Under the pieces are notes generated by a model, which saw nothing but the letters and a program-made list of their open reading frames with translations, ran no database searches and was not told where the DNA came from. 64,000 bases of DNA from Vibrio penaeicida (GTDB lineage Bacteria > Pseudomonadota > Gammaproteobacteria > Enterobacterales > Vibrionaceae), in the NCBI RefSeq assembly GCF_030689305.1, contig NZ_JAUYVM010000005.1, positions 277,637 through 341,636 on the forward strand. The letters run 5' to 3'. A program made the position numbers and the translations under genes. Positions 1-9,800 of the stretch are shown piece by piece (the stretch's first letter is position 1; every line of letters begins with the position of its first letter).

Positions 1-2
1 TC

Positions 3-143
3 GTTGCATCGATGATTACGTCTAAAGCGCTACTTGGCGCGTTTTTATTGGTGGGGACGTTGAGTTTATTGGTGCTCTATGTATTGCAATTGCGATGTAA
101 GCGCTTATACCCAAGTAACCTCAAGATGCAGGATTCATCTTGA
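3..143 (+). CDS. 3' end of a membrane protein (partial)
   Basis: The third frame is open from the window edge to a TGA at 141-143. It encodes a short hydrophobic stretch (KALLGAFLLVGTLSLLVLYV), then a basic turn and a hydrophilic tail, as in the last transmembrane helix of an inner-membrane protein or transporter. The family cannot be told from 46 residues. The last dozen codons and the stop lie inside a dispersed repeat (106-158), so the insertion has probably replaced the original C-terminus. Confidence 0.5.
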   Translation, partial: VASMITSKALLGAFLLVGTLSLLVLYVLQLRCKRLYPSNLKMQDSS

Positions 144-158
144 GATCACTTGGGTATA
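106..158. repeat. Vibrio-type MITE-like element, minimal copy A
   Basis: This is an almost perfect 53-bp palindrome, tatacccaagt ... acttgggtata, with inner arms cctcaagatgc / catcttgag. The same ends bound longer copies at 19508, 29347, 34892 and 39944. Here the two ends are joined with almost no interior, so it is the shortest form of the family in this window. It can fold as a long hairpin, and it supplies the stop codon of the preceding reading frame. Confidence 0.8.
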
Positions 159-456
159 TATCTAGAAATAACGACAAACAAGGTATTATCTAGCTAGCTC
201 ATATTTATATAATTAACACCAATCCACATCTGTTTTATAACTGCTATTTATCTACACATACAAGTGGTGGAATTCTGTGATGTAACGCTAGTTGTGATGT
301 TGTGCCAAAAATTTGCTTTGAATCGCGAATTATTCAATTCATAGACCGAAAAACGTGGATTTAGTAACATGTCGCTGTCCGCTATGTTGCATACAAATTG
401 CCCTCTAGTTAACGTTGGGTATAAACATAATAAAATACGGCTAGCTGGGTGACATT
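159..456. other. Intergenic, upstream of GGDEF gene
   Basis: AT-rich spacer between the repeat and the diguanylate cyclase gene. I see no convincing ORF or structured RNA. It should hold the promoter of the gene starting at 457, but no clear sigma70 box stands out. Confidence 0.4.
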
Positions 457-2580
457 TTGGATAAACACGCATTATTGAGAGTTGTCTCTTCAGCTCGCGA
501 TCATAAAGTGATCGCAGAAGAATTATTCAATTTTTTATCCGAACATTTCTCTCCCCATGCGATGTATTTTGTTCAAGCTCCCTCTACCGACCATCAACCC
601 AAACCTGGGTTTTCAAAAGGAGAGTTTGTTGCCCCTTCAAGCTTTCCGTCTACGTTTTGGGCATGGGCAGCTCAATTTGATACATCCGATGGCTTAATAC
701 CTTTAGAAATTAATACGTGCTCGTGGAATTACAAAGAAACACTGAATGGAGAGTGTTTCTTGATGATGTTTGATAATCATCCAGAGTGGCGCACTTACTT
801 GTTTGTTGAAGCGGTCGACCCAGAAAAATACCAAACCAATACCACCAAAGAATTTTTAGATATTTTGAACATCACTGCCGCTCGTTGGCAGTGTTTAAGA
901 GCGGAGCGAAACGCATCACTGGAATTTAAGAACCGTGACATACGTGAAGCAAAATACCTAGATGAGATTCGCCAGCGTGAAACCTTCATCCAAAAGATGA
1001 AATTGGTGCAGCAAGTGGCGTTAGAGCTTTCCAATCCGGCGTCTCTGGACGACTTATATAAAGGGGCGGTTGAAGCCATTCGCGACCGCTTGGGGTTTGA
1101 TCGCAGTGTGTTTATGCTGCTGGATATGAAAAAACGCTGTTTTACCAGTACTTATGGCACTACCGAGCAAGGCGAAACACAAGAAGAGCACCAATCTGTA
1201 TACGATCTCCATCAGCTTGAAGATGACTATATCGAGGCCTTACATAACCATGAAACGTCGTTGGTGATCATGGAAAATGCACCACTTTATACGACGGGAA
1301 GTGTGGTCGGGCAGGGGTGGAATGGCATGCTCATATTAAGAGACGAAAATGAGCCGGTTGGTTGGATAGCGATTGACAACTATATTCATCGCGAACCTAT
1401 TACCGCCTATCAAAAAGAGATGCTGAAGTCCTTTGGTTCTCTGCTTTCTCAGATCTACATTCGCAAGAAACAAGAACAGAATATTCGCTTACTTCACTCC
1501 AGTATGGTGGCGTTATCTCGATGCACTACCGTAAATGAAGTGTGTAAATCTGCAGTAGACTTTGCCATCAACAACCTTGGAATTGATCGGATGGCGGTTT
1601 TTTTGACCGACCCAGAGCTTACTCACCTTCGAGGTACATGGGGAACCGACATCCAAGGAAATGTAGTGGATGAAAGCTACTACGAAACCAAAATGCAGCG
1701 CGACAGACCTCTCGTTTCGACGGCAATCAACAAGCCTAATGCGCTTTCACTGGAAGAATCTGTCCCCATTTACCACGATAAGCGAATTGTCGGTTTTGGT
1801 TGGACGGCCATGATCATGCTAAAAAGCAGTTCAGAAGGACCCATTGCATTTCTTGCTGCCGATAACCTGTTAACTCGCAAACCCATGACAAGCCAACTTC
1901 AAGAAATGATGTTGTTGTTTGCCTCTAACCTTGCTGAAGTTTTGCAGCGCACCCGAGCGCAAGAAGCCATTCGAACGCTGAACGAAAACTTAGAACAGCA
2001 AGTTCGAAACCGAACCCTAGAGCTTGAGCTTGCAAACCAGCAGCTTGAAGCCTTGTCGAGCATTGACCCCCTCACGCGTCTTGGTAACCGACGGCAATTG
2101 AGCAAACACATGGACGATATTGCCAATCACAAATCTGGCTCACTACAAAATATCGGTTTAATACTGCTCGATATTGACCATTTTGGCTTGTTTAATCAGG
2201 AGTACGGGCATTTGGAAGGGGATATTGCCCTTATTCGACTTGGAAATATCCTCAGTAATTTTTGTGACAGCAATGACGAGACGTTTTGCCGTATTGGCGG
2301 TGAAGAGTTTGCCTTGCTGCTTTCGGACACTACCGAGAGCAAAACACGCAAAATAGCCGAGAAAATTCGAAAATGCATCGAAACAGACGGCATCCCACAT
2401 GCGAAAAACGACAGCTCATCCGTATTAACGGTTTCAATCGGTTATTTAACTGAGTCGGTTTTGCCATCCAAGTTCGATTTCGACTCCATGTATTCCAAAG
2501 CTGATAAAGCTCTGTATCAAGCGAAAGACTTAGGGCGAAACCGCATCGTAAATGCTTCGGATGTTGCCATTGTGATTTAG
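457..2580 (+). CDS. GAF-domain diguanylate cyclase (GGDEF)
   Basis: Predicted cyclic-di-GMP synthase of 707 aa. The C-terminal 160 residues are a GGDEF domain with the active-site form RIGGEEF (G614-F618) preceded by DPLTRLGNRR. The RxxD inhibitory I-site is not present at the usual place (SNDE is found), so product feedback is probably absent. Residues ~185-345 and ~350-500 read as two related GAF-like sensor modules (each has an 'FDRS/IDRM' strand, a '..GWNGML/GWTAMI' strand and a 'AIDN/AADN' strand), joined to the cyclase by a coiled coil (~505-545). There is no signal peptide or membrane segment, so it is cytoplasmic. The only in-frame start is TTG at 457 behind a weak gggtga ribosome site. 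The ligand is unknown. Confidence 0.85.
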   Translation: MDKHALLRVVSSARDHKVIAEELFNFLSEHFSPHAMYFVQAPSTDHQPKPGFSKGEFVAPSSFPSTFWAWAAQFDTSDGLIPLEINTCSWNYKETLNGECFLMMFDNHPEWRTYLFVEAVDPEKYQTNTTKEFLDILNITAARWQCLRAERNASLEFKNRDIREAKYLDEIRQRETFIQKMKLVQQVALELSNPASLDDLYKGAVEAIRDRLGFDRSVFMLLDMKKRCFTSTYGTTEQGETQEEHQSVYDLHQLEDDYIEALHNHETSLVIMENAPLYTTGSVVGQGWNGMLILRDENEPVGWIAIDNYIHREPITAYQKEMLKSFGSLLSQIYIRKKQEQNIRLLHSSMVALSRCTTVNEVCKSAVDFAINNLGIDRMAVFLTDPELTHLRGTWGTDIQGNVVDESYYETKMQRDRPLVSTAINKPNALSLEESVPIYHDKRIVGFGWTAMIMLKSSSEGPIAFLAADNLLTRKPMTSQLQEMMLLFASNLAEVLQRTRAQEAIRTLNENLEQQVRNRTLELELANQQLEALSSIDPLTRLGNRRQLSKHMDDIANHKSGSLQNIGLILLDIDHFGLFNQEYGHLEGDIALIRLGNILSNFCDSNDETFCRIGGEEFALLLSDTTESKTRKIAEKIRKCIETDGIPHAKNDSSSVLTVSIGYLTESVLPSKFDFDSMYSKADKALYQAKDLGRNRIVNASDVAIVI

Positions 2581-2646
2581 TCTCTACCCATCACCGATTG
2601 AGCCTTTCTTTTATTTGCAACGACTGACACTCACAACATAAACGAT

Positions 2647-2684
2647 AAAAGCCCCAACCTCTTCCAAGGATGGGGCTTTTTATT
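2647..2684. terminator. Bidirectional Rho-independent terminator
   Basis: The stem aaaagcccc(a) / (t)ggggctttt is flanked by an A-run on the left and a T-run on the right. It lies between the convergent GGDEF gene (+) and M6 protease gene (-) and can serve both. Confidence 0.85.
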
Positions 2685-2732
2685 ACCTGAAATCAGGCTC
2701 CGTTAGGTATCAATTACGCACAAACGCGTATG

Positions 2733-5700
2733 TTAATCTTTGCGACGTGTACGCACTGTTCTAGAGGCTCCCATCACCAATAGAGCCAACATGCCAAATA
2801 GACTCACAGAACCACCAGATGACGAGGTGGATGGGGGAGTGGTTGTAATTGTAACTTTGGGTTGTACAGTCACAGTAATTTCACCCGTTGCGGCCCCACC
2901 TTTGCCATCAGACGCTTTATAGGTGAACGTTTCCACCCATTGTGCTGCGCCAGAAGTACCAGATGCCGTGTACGTGATTTCATTGCCTTTAATGGACGTG
3001 CTGCCTCGTTTAGGAAGTGATGTAATCATTAGGCTTAGCGTATCGGCATCGGCATCGGTGTCGTTATCAAGCGGTTTAATAACGACTTTATCGCCGAATG
3101 TAACGGTAACGGCATCGTCTTGAGTAACCGGAACTTTATTACTTGCTTGAATGTTAAAAGTAACCGTATCCGTCGATTGAGCCCCTGCTTCATCGGTAAC
3201 GGTAAGCGTCACATCTAATCTTTTACTTTCACTTAAATGCGGTATACGAACTGTTAGTTGAGATGAGTGTTCACCAAATAATAGATAATCTTCGGACGTA
3301 CTCCAAAGGTATTTTAGATTTGATGTTTCAACGTCGGAACTTTCAGTACCAGATATTGTGATAGATTGACCTGCAGAGATGATAGCTGAACGAGCTGAAA
3401 TAACCGCCGTAGGCACGTCATTTACCGGGTTTACTGTGATATCAACAGTGGCAATGTTCGAGGTTAACCCTTCCGTTGTCTTCAATCGATAGGTAAATGA
3501 GTCGTTACCATGGAAATTGGTGTTTGGTATGTAGTTAGCAACAGTTGATTGGGTATAAGCGCGTCCGTGAGCAGGAGGAGTGACGATTTCGATCCCCTCT
3601 ATTGGATGAGAGAAGTCGACTATGTCATTATTTCTCAGGTTTGAATCTACCGAGGTGTCTTCGTCCAATACGATTGTATCGTTTTTAGCAGTGAGCACCG
3701 AGCTTGTGTCGGAACGCAACAGTGCGCCAAAGCTAAACTGAAACATTGGGTTCATAGCGAAAAGTTGGTGATTATCTTTAAAGAGTGCGTCACTTGACCA
3801 CCAAGATTCCACTTCACTGTAATTAATATAGGTTTCGAAGAATTTCCGTTCGATTTCTACGAAACCGTCGGTGAGTTCCAATAGTAGTGTGCTTTTCCCA
3901 TCGGGTAGTGAAACGCTGTTTTCTAGCATAATTCTATTGCTTTCAGGAATGTATCCTTGAGACAGAAGTTGACCTTCTTCTGGAGTAACTGAGAGAACAT
4001 TGTCAGCAGGTTGGTATGGGAATAACCAGAGTTTATATTGAGTGTTTTGAATACCCGTAGATCGAGTATAGATATGCAGACCATCCAAAACACTTAACGA
4101 GTCTCGTGGATTAATGGCGAAGGCTGCATAATTAACACCAGTATAAGAAAGCTGCAAGTAAGCGCGCTGGAAAGAGGTTGCCCAAGCGTATTTGTTTGGC
4201 TCGTCGACCATGCGTAAGTCAAAACTTGCTCTATTTGAATTGCTTGAGATGCTAGTAAACGCAATGTCAGAGTTTATCCCGACAAAACTGGATAGAGATG
4301 GAGTTGTGGTATCCGACAAGCTACGTTTGTTTGTACTACCAGGGAAGACGTCACCGTTATCTGCTCTCCAGCCAGCACCGAGTTCATCCAGCCCATCAGC
4401 CTGCAAAATCTGAACCTGCATCGGCCCAACTTTACGCGCTTCGTTATTGATATTAACTGACGTAACAAGCAAGCCTTCACCAGGAATACCCGCATCGTAA
4501 TCTTGGGCTTGTCTGTTTTCTAAGTAGACGCGGCTGCCTTTTTCTTTTAGGTAAGGGTCAACGTAAATAACAGCGGAGTCGTTCGTTGTTTGTATTTCCT
4601 GCTGTCCAGACGAGTTCAAAACTCTTGGTTCGACAAACCCTGCGGCTTTTTTCGTCCATGCCAACATATTCGAAGGTGTTTGACCAGGATACTGGTCGCC
4701 AGGTTTCATCGCCCAAGAGCCACCACTCATTACCCCCCAATACCCAATAGAGCCTTTATCTGGGTTGTTTTTATCTGGGTACAAATCAGGTAATGCCAGC
4801 ATTAAGTGTCCAAGCTCATGAACAATCACCCCTAACGTCGACTGATGGTCACCTTGATAATCGGCAAACAAGCAATACGAATTGATTTGCACTTTATCCA
4901 CTGTAATTGGGCTATGGTTCCACTTATGTGGCCAAATGGCTGGGTTTTCTGGTCCGCCAGTTCGGTCGTATCCTGCAAACACAAACATGACTGAAAGTTC
5001 GGAAGGGGTGATTTTCCCGTCTAGATCTTTGTCAAAGTCCGCGAAATTGACCAGTGGATCGAGTTTACTGTAAATTTCTTCAAAGACAGGGGCGAACGCA
5101 TCCCAACATTGATTGATACAACTTGGGTGATCTTGAGCAAGTGCAATATCGATCACACCATCATTCACAGTGCCATCTATCTCATTAGCTGGAACCACCT
5201 CGTAATTATCCGAAGAGTTTTTGCGAAAGTAATCTTTCACGCTTTGCTGCGTTGTTGAAAATACTAGATCGGTAAAGTCGTGAGTTATGGCGACATCAGC
5301 GAAAGAAACTTGAACCACAAGCAATGATTGTTCAACTATGCCGTTTGCAGCTTGGTTGCGCTGAACCTTTTGAGGCATTGATTCAGCATAATTTGATTGC
5401 ATAGTGCTTAAGTTGTCGCTTTGAGGTACGGCTGCTTTTTGAGCTTTCACCTGCATTTTAAACGCGGTAGCGGGTTCGATGATGGATACGGTAGGTGGTA
5501 TTGCTGTAGAGGAGAATATTTCGCCCGCCGAGACAAGCTTATCACTTGTTTGATTGAGCTGAGCAAAGTGCCATTTACTGTCTTGCTGAATTAAAGCATG
5601 ACCACCAGACGATTCATACCAGTGAAACTCTTTTGTCCCCTTTAATCTAACATCCATCGAGCTCCCATCAGGTAGGGTGATCTGATGAACTTGGGGAGAG

Positions 5701-5777
5701 GGCATTACCGTCGCGAAAGACGCAAATGAACACAGCCCCAGCAAACTAGCAAGGGCACTACGTTTAAATATTCTCAT
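2733..5777 (-). CDS. Secreted M6-family metalloprotease with GlyGly-CTERM tail
   Basis: Exported zinc endopeptidase of the immune-inhibitor-A (M6) family. I start it at ATG 5777, because MRIFKRSALASLLGLCSFA is a good signal peptide; the longer frame to 5894 adds 39 residues with no export signal. The catalytic motif is HELGHLMLALPD, matching HExxHxxGxxD. The middle and C-terminal parts hold beta-sandwich repeats: a cadherin/Ig-like domain (DEDTSV, NDSFTYR), a PKD-like domain (SGTESSDVETSNLKYLW) and a second tandem-paired cadherin-like domain (NDTDADADTL, FTYKASDGKGG). The end, SSSGGSVSLFGMLALLV plus an Arg/Lys-rich tail, is a GlyGly-CTERM signal. Such proteins use type II secretion and are cleaved by rhombosortase. 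The likely role is degradation of extracellular or host protein. Confidence 0.9.
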   Translation of the reverse strand: MRIFKRSALASLLGLCSFASFATVMPSPQVHQITLPDGSSMDVRLKGTKEFHWYESSGGHALIQQDSKWHFAQLNQTSDKLVSAGEIFSSTAIPPTVSIIEPATAFKMQVKAQKAAVPQSDNLSTMQSNYAESMPQKVQRNQAANGIVEQSLLVVQVSFADVAITHDFTDLVFSTTQQSVKDYFRKNSSDNYEVVPANEIDGTVNDGVIDIALAQDHPSCINQCWDAFAPVFEEIYSKLDPLVNFADFDKDLDGKITPSELSVMFVFAGYDRTGGPENPAIWPHKWNHSPITVDKVQINSYCLFADYQGDHQSTLGVIVHELGHLMLALPDLYPDKNNPDKGSIGYWGVMSGGSWAMKPGDQYPGQTPSNMLAWTKKAAGFVEPRVLNSSGQQEIQTTNDSAVIYVDPYLKEKGSRVYLENRQAQDYDAGIPGEGLLVTSVNINNEARKVGPMQVQILQADGLDELGAGWRADNGDVFPGSTNKRSLSDTTTPSLSSFVGINSDIAFTSISSNSNRASFDLRMVDEPNKYAWATSFQRAYLQLSYTGVNYAAFAINPRDSLSVLDGLHIYTRSTGIQNTQYKLWLFPYQPADNVLSVTPEEGQLLSQGYIPESNRIMLENSVSLPDGKSTLLLELTDGFVEIERKFFETYINYSEVESWWSSDALFKDNHQLFAMNPMFQFSFGALLRSDTSSVLTAKNDTIVLDEDTSVDSNLRNNDIVDFSHPIEGIEIVTPPAHGRAYTQSTVANYIPNTNFHGNDSFTYRLKTTEGLTSNIATVDITVNPVNDVPTAVISARSAIISAGQSITISGTESSDVETSNLKYLWSTSEDYLLFGEHSSQLTVRIPHLSESKRLDVTLTVTDEAGAQSTDTVTFNIQASNKVPVTQDDAVTVTFGDKVVIKPLDNDTDADADTLSLMITSLPKRGSTSIKGNEITYTASGTSGAAQWVETFTYKASDGKGGAATGEITVTVQPKVTITTTPPSTSSSGGSVSLFGMLALLVMGASRTVRTRRKD

Positions 5778-6264
5778 ATAAAATTCCATTTTAATCATAT
5801 ACCTAGCGATGCGTATTTTCGTACAAAATGGCACCGTGAGTGGGGTTGTGACTAAAGTGTCAGTTTTTGAGACTTCTTTTATAAAACCTAGCACTTAATG
5901 GATGTGTCAATATGTAACATTTTGATTTTTAATGTTAATTATAGATTTTCAATAGAGGTGCTAATAGAGATTTTATCTTGGAATTCCAATACATTTTAGG
6001 CGCGTGCAGCACTGATTAAATTTTAGAAGTTATTACCCTTCAGTTCGCTAACAAGAGCCAAACTGCAACGCATAATGGCACGTGAAACCCCCAAAATGTA
6101 TCAGTCGTGAGAATTATTGATAATGTTCACATTTGCAAATCTATGCAAATGCGCTGACATGGTGAAACGTGTACATTAGCGCTTGTCCCTTAATTGGGAA
6201 GGGCGGTAGCGTATGATTTTTATGGCTTTTCAACGCTTCCCTCAAACTTCACCAAAAATGAATA
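5778..6264. promoter_or_regulatory. Divergent intergenic region with inverted repeat
   Basis: 487 bp between the M6 protease (-) and the toxin locus (+), with no ORF I would support. A perfect inverted repeat catttgca-N6-tgcaaatg at 6130-6151 is a candidate operator or CRP-like site. A second small hairpin (cccttaattgggaaggg, about 6186-6202) lies closer to the gene at 6265. Promoters for both directions must be here; none is certain. Confidence 0.4.
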
Positions 6265-6693
6265 ATGAATATAACTATGAAATCAGTGGCGTTGCTTCTA
6301 TTAGCCCTAGTTGGTGTGATTGGAGCTTATTTTTTCTATTCTCAGGGCAACTCCGATCCTGATATATCATCCATTCCCACCGATAACATTGAATTAGAAC
6401 CCCAGAAAGAATCTGAGGTAGCCTCTTCTGAGCGAGATGTCGCTTTGTCTGAACCAGAAGTAACAACATTCAGTGAAGATGCAAACTACCCCACACCAGT
6501 TATCGAGCTTCAACAAACACTGACTCATGGCATCCAAAACCTAGATGCACCAGAGCTGCCTTTAGTTCAGGGAGACTTAAAAGATTTCTCTGAACAAAAT
6601 ATGCCTCAAGATATTGCCTCACCAGAAGAACTGATCGAGCTGAATCAAGAGCTTGAACGGCTTCAAGCTATAGTGGATGGCAGTCAAAACTAG
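6265..6693 (+). CDS. Small membrane-anchored acidic protein upstream of Rhs toxin
   Basis: 142 aa, not recognised. An N-terminal hydrophobic segment (SVALLLLALVGVIGAYFFY) is followed by a strongly acidic, Pro/Ser/Glu-rich region without predicted folds, ending in a short helix (LIELNQELERLQAIVDG). The hydrophobic helix has no lipobox and no clear cleavage site, so it looks like a single-pass anchor facing the periplasm. It sits 115 bp upstream of the giant Rhs gene on the same strand and is probably its partner (delivery, anchoring or stabilisation). That role is inferred from position only. An alternative start is ATG 6277. Confidence 0.6.
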   Translation: MNITMKSVALLLLALVGVIGAYFFYSQGNSDPDISSIPTDNIELEPQKESEVASSERDVALSEPEVTTFSEDANYPTPVIELQQTLTHGIQNLDAPELPLVQGDLKDFSEQNMPQDIASPEELIELNQELERLQAIVDGSQN

Positions 6694-6808
6694 CGGCATA
6701 AAAGTCAATTTGGATACCTAAGTCGTTCACATCATCCAACGATGTGGTCGATTTGGGTATTTAGTACCCCGTCAATCTAATCCAAATTCGTAACGGATAA
6801 CGAACCCT

Positions 6809-9800
6809 ATGAATGCGAAAATATCTTTCATCTCCTGCTTCGCCCATATACTTGGCAAGCGCTTGGTTTCTCAACCATTGGCATTAACCTTACTCAGTTT
6901 CTTAACGACTTGGAGTACGTTAACGCACGCTGCTGCTCCTGTTGTTCGAGGCGATTTTAATGTCTCTGGTGGTCAGGCGACCTATTCATTGCCAATTGAC
7001 GTTGTACCCGGAAGAAATGGGCATCAGCCATCACTCGCTATTAGCTACGCCAGTGATTCCCCAAATGGTTACCTCGGAATGGGTTGGAACATATCAGGGC
7101 TCTCTTCCATTACACGATGTGGAAAAAACCTGCATAAGGATGGGCGTTGGGGTGGCGTTCGTTTAAATAACGACGACCGTTACTGTTTAGACGGTCAAAG
7201 GTTGGTAGCGATTACGGGGCAAGATGGCGGGAATTTAACCGAATATCGCTTAGAAAATAACGGCTACTCAAAGATTGTGTCGTTTAAAAGCAACTACAAC
7301 GGTCATGGACCTTCCCATTTTAAGGTGTGGAAAAAGGACGGTTCGGTATATGAGTATGGGATGGAAGATACAGCGCAAGTTAACTTGCCTGGGCAAACCC
7401 ATATATACAAATGGGCGCTGAATAAGATAACGGATCATACGAAGAGTAACCATATTAACTTCAAGTACTATGAAAACAACAGCACTGGACGTCATCGAAT
7501 TAGCTCTATTCATTATATGGGCGGATCCGTTGAGTTTGGATATGAAGACCGGTGGGATGGTACTTTCCAGTTTTTAGTGGGGTCTAGGTTAAATAGACCA
7601 CAAAGATTGTCAAAGGTTTATGTTAAAGACCAGTCTAATCAAAGTATTAGAAATTATACTTTAGGTTACCAGTATTCGGCTGCCAGCTCTCGAAGTCTTC
7701 TTACATCCATTAAGCTATGTACAGGAGGAGGCACTACGGAATGTTCTTCACCAATAAATTTTGAATGGCGAGATGCTCTAAATCATGACACCCAAAAGGT
7801 ATCAGATACAGGGATATTGGAACCTAGATTTTTTGATGTTCACAGAGATGGGGCGAAAGAAGGTTATGGAATGACTTATCGCCCTAAAAATATGACTGGC
7901 TGTTATGCAGAAGATGGTGGTTGGACTTACAAAACTCCTAATGGGGAAACTATCACTCAGAGAGGTTCTAGTTCATCAATTTCAGGGGCTCTTAATTCAA
8001 TTTCTCTTTCGACAAAAGAAAAGAACCTTGCTTACAAAGGAGATCATTGTGGGACAGACAATCATCCCAGAGCGAAATATGAACTTGAATTGGATAAGCC
8101 AGCTATAGCTGGATCTTATGACCCCCATGGAAATGGCGTATTGCATACCTATGACACGACAAAGGGGGCAGGTGATTTTAATGGTGATGGAAACGAAACA
8201 TTAATTAATAGTGCATACTCTGGAAGAAATGGAAGTGGCTTCTGTTTCTGGGATTGTTATACCAGCTTCTATAAATCTGTAGTCGATATAGACAATGATG
8301 GTATAGATGATTGGGTTTCCTACGACAATTACAAATTCAAATATTATTTGTCTTCGCAAGGTCGACAAGAAAGATCATTGGAGGTTTTCAGAAACACAAA
8401 GTCGTTTCGATTGGTTGATGTAAATAATGATGGCTATAAGGATTTTGTTACATTAGAAGTTTCATCAACTGGGCATGTTCTTGTCTATCTATTTGATGGT
8501 AATGGTTTCACAACTAACAGGAGTCATTACAACCAATTAATCGATACAAACACAAATACGGATTCTGTCGCTTTCATCGACTATAACAACGACGGTTATC
8601 CCGATCTTTATACCAACAAAAATATCCATAAAAACCACTTTGGTCGAATTAGTTGGGGTAGCCATTTACGAACGGGTATCCAAAATTTCTCCAGTTATAC
8701 GGATTCCAATTCTGATGGACGAGTAGACCTTATTCTTGGCGAGTATGACAAGAGCAAATGGATCCACGTATCCAAACCCTACGCCCAAGACAAAATTCGC
8801 GTTATTCGAGAAGAAGCGCAAGAATATATCATCGACTACAAACCTGCGTCTGATACATCGGTTCATACCCAAAGACGTTACTACTACTACCCTGTCGTCA
8901 ACTCGACCCCTTCACGTTACCTTGTTTCTCATGTAAAAAAACAGCCACATGGCTACAGCGCAACCACCTACGATTACCACTATCAAGGCGCAAAATCTCA
9001 CCGCAAAGGTTTGGGCTTTTTAGGCTTTGACCAAATTACCGTTACTGAAAATGCTGACGTCACCACGACTACCATCTCGGAATTTTCTCCTCGAAACTCA
9101 AATGGTGTCGTTACTGTTCGTACTGCCGGTAAACCAACAAAAATAACGGTAAAAAAGGCAGGCAAAAAAGTTAAGGAAACTAGCTATCTTAACTATGAAT
9201 CGAAGGTTCGGTCAGGTTTAAATGGCGTTAAATATTATGAAACCTACGCTCAGCGAATCGAAGTTAAAAGCTATGATGACGCCGGCACGCATTTAAAAAC
9301 GGCGACCACGACGATTAAGCGCGACACCAAAGGCTTTGGTAATGTGACTGAAAAAACCACCAACGTAGTCGGCGTTGCGGCCAATTCAGGCTCATTCACC
9401 ACCAAAGACTTATTTGAGTATGTGTCCAACGGTACCACCGAAAGCTTTCACGCGTTGTCTATCACCAGTACCAGCGTTCCAAATATCGATGCGGTATTTA
9501 ACCAGTTTGTTTACGGCATCACCAAGTACTGCGGTACCGACGGCAAAGTGTACGTTAAGCCAAACGATCAATTTGTTTTAATCCACGGCGATATAGATGT
9601 ACCGCTGGTGCTTAAACGGATGAACTATTTCTATCGCTTTGATGCATCAACCAGCTCAAGCTCACCGAGCTACACCGAGCAGAAAGGCTCATTAACCGCT
9701 ATTTCAGAATCGGCATTTAAAGCGGCGAACCCTCGCTCCTGCGGATCGCTGGTGTATCAAGATTTTAATAGCGATGGCACCAAAGAACTCACCAGTCGTC

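Noticed and set aside
159..456. Riboswitch (for example a c-di-GMP type) ahead of the GGDEF gene
   Set aside because: No GEMM-like conserved core or convincing paired structure could be seen.
5777..5894. Longer N-terminus for the M6 protease
   Set aside because: The extra 39 residues precede a perfect signal peptide and have no ribosome site; the start at 5777 is preferred.
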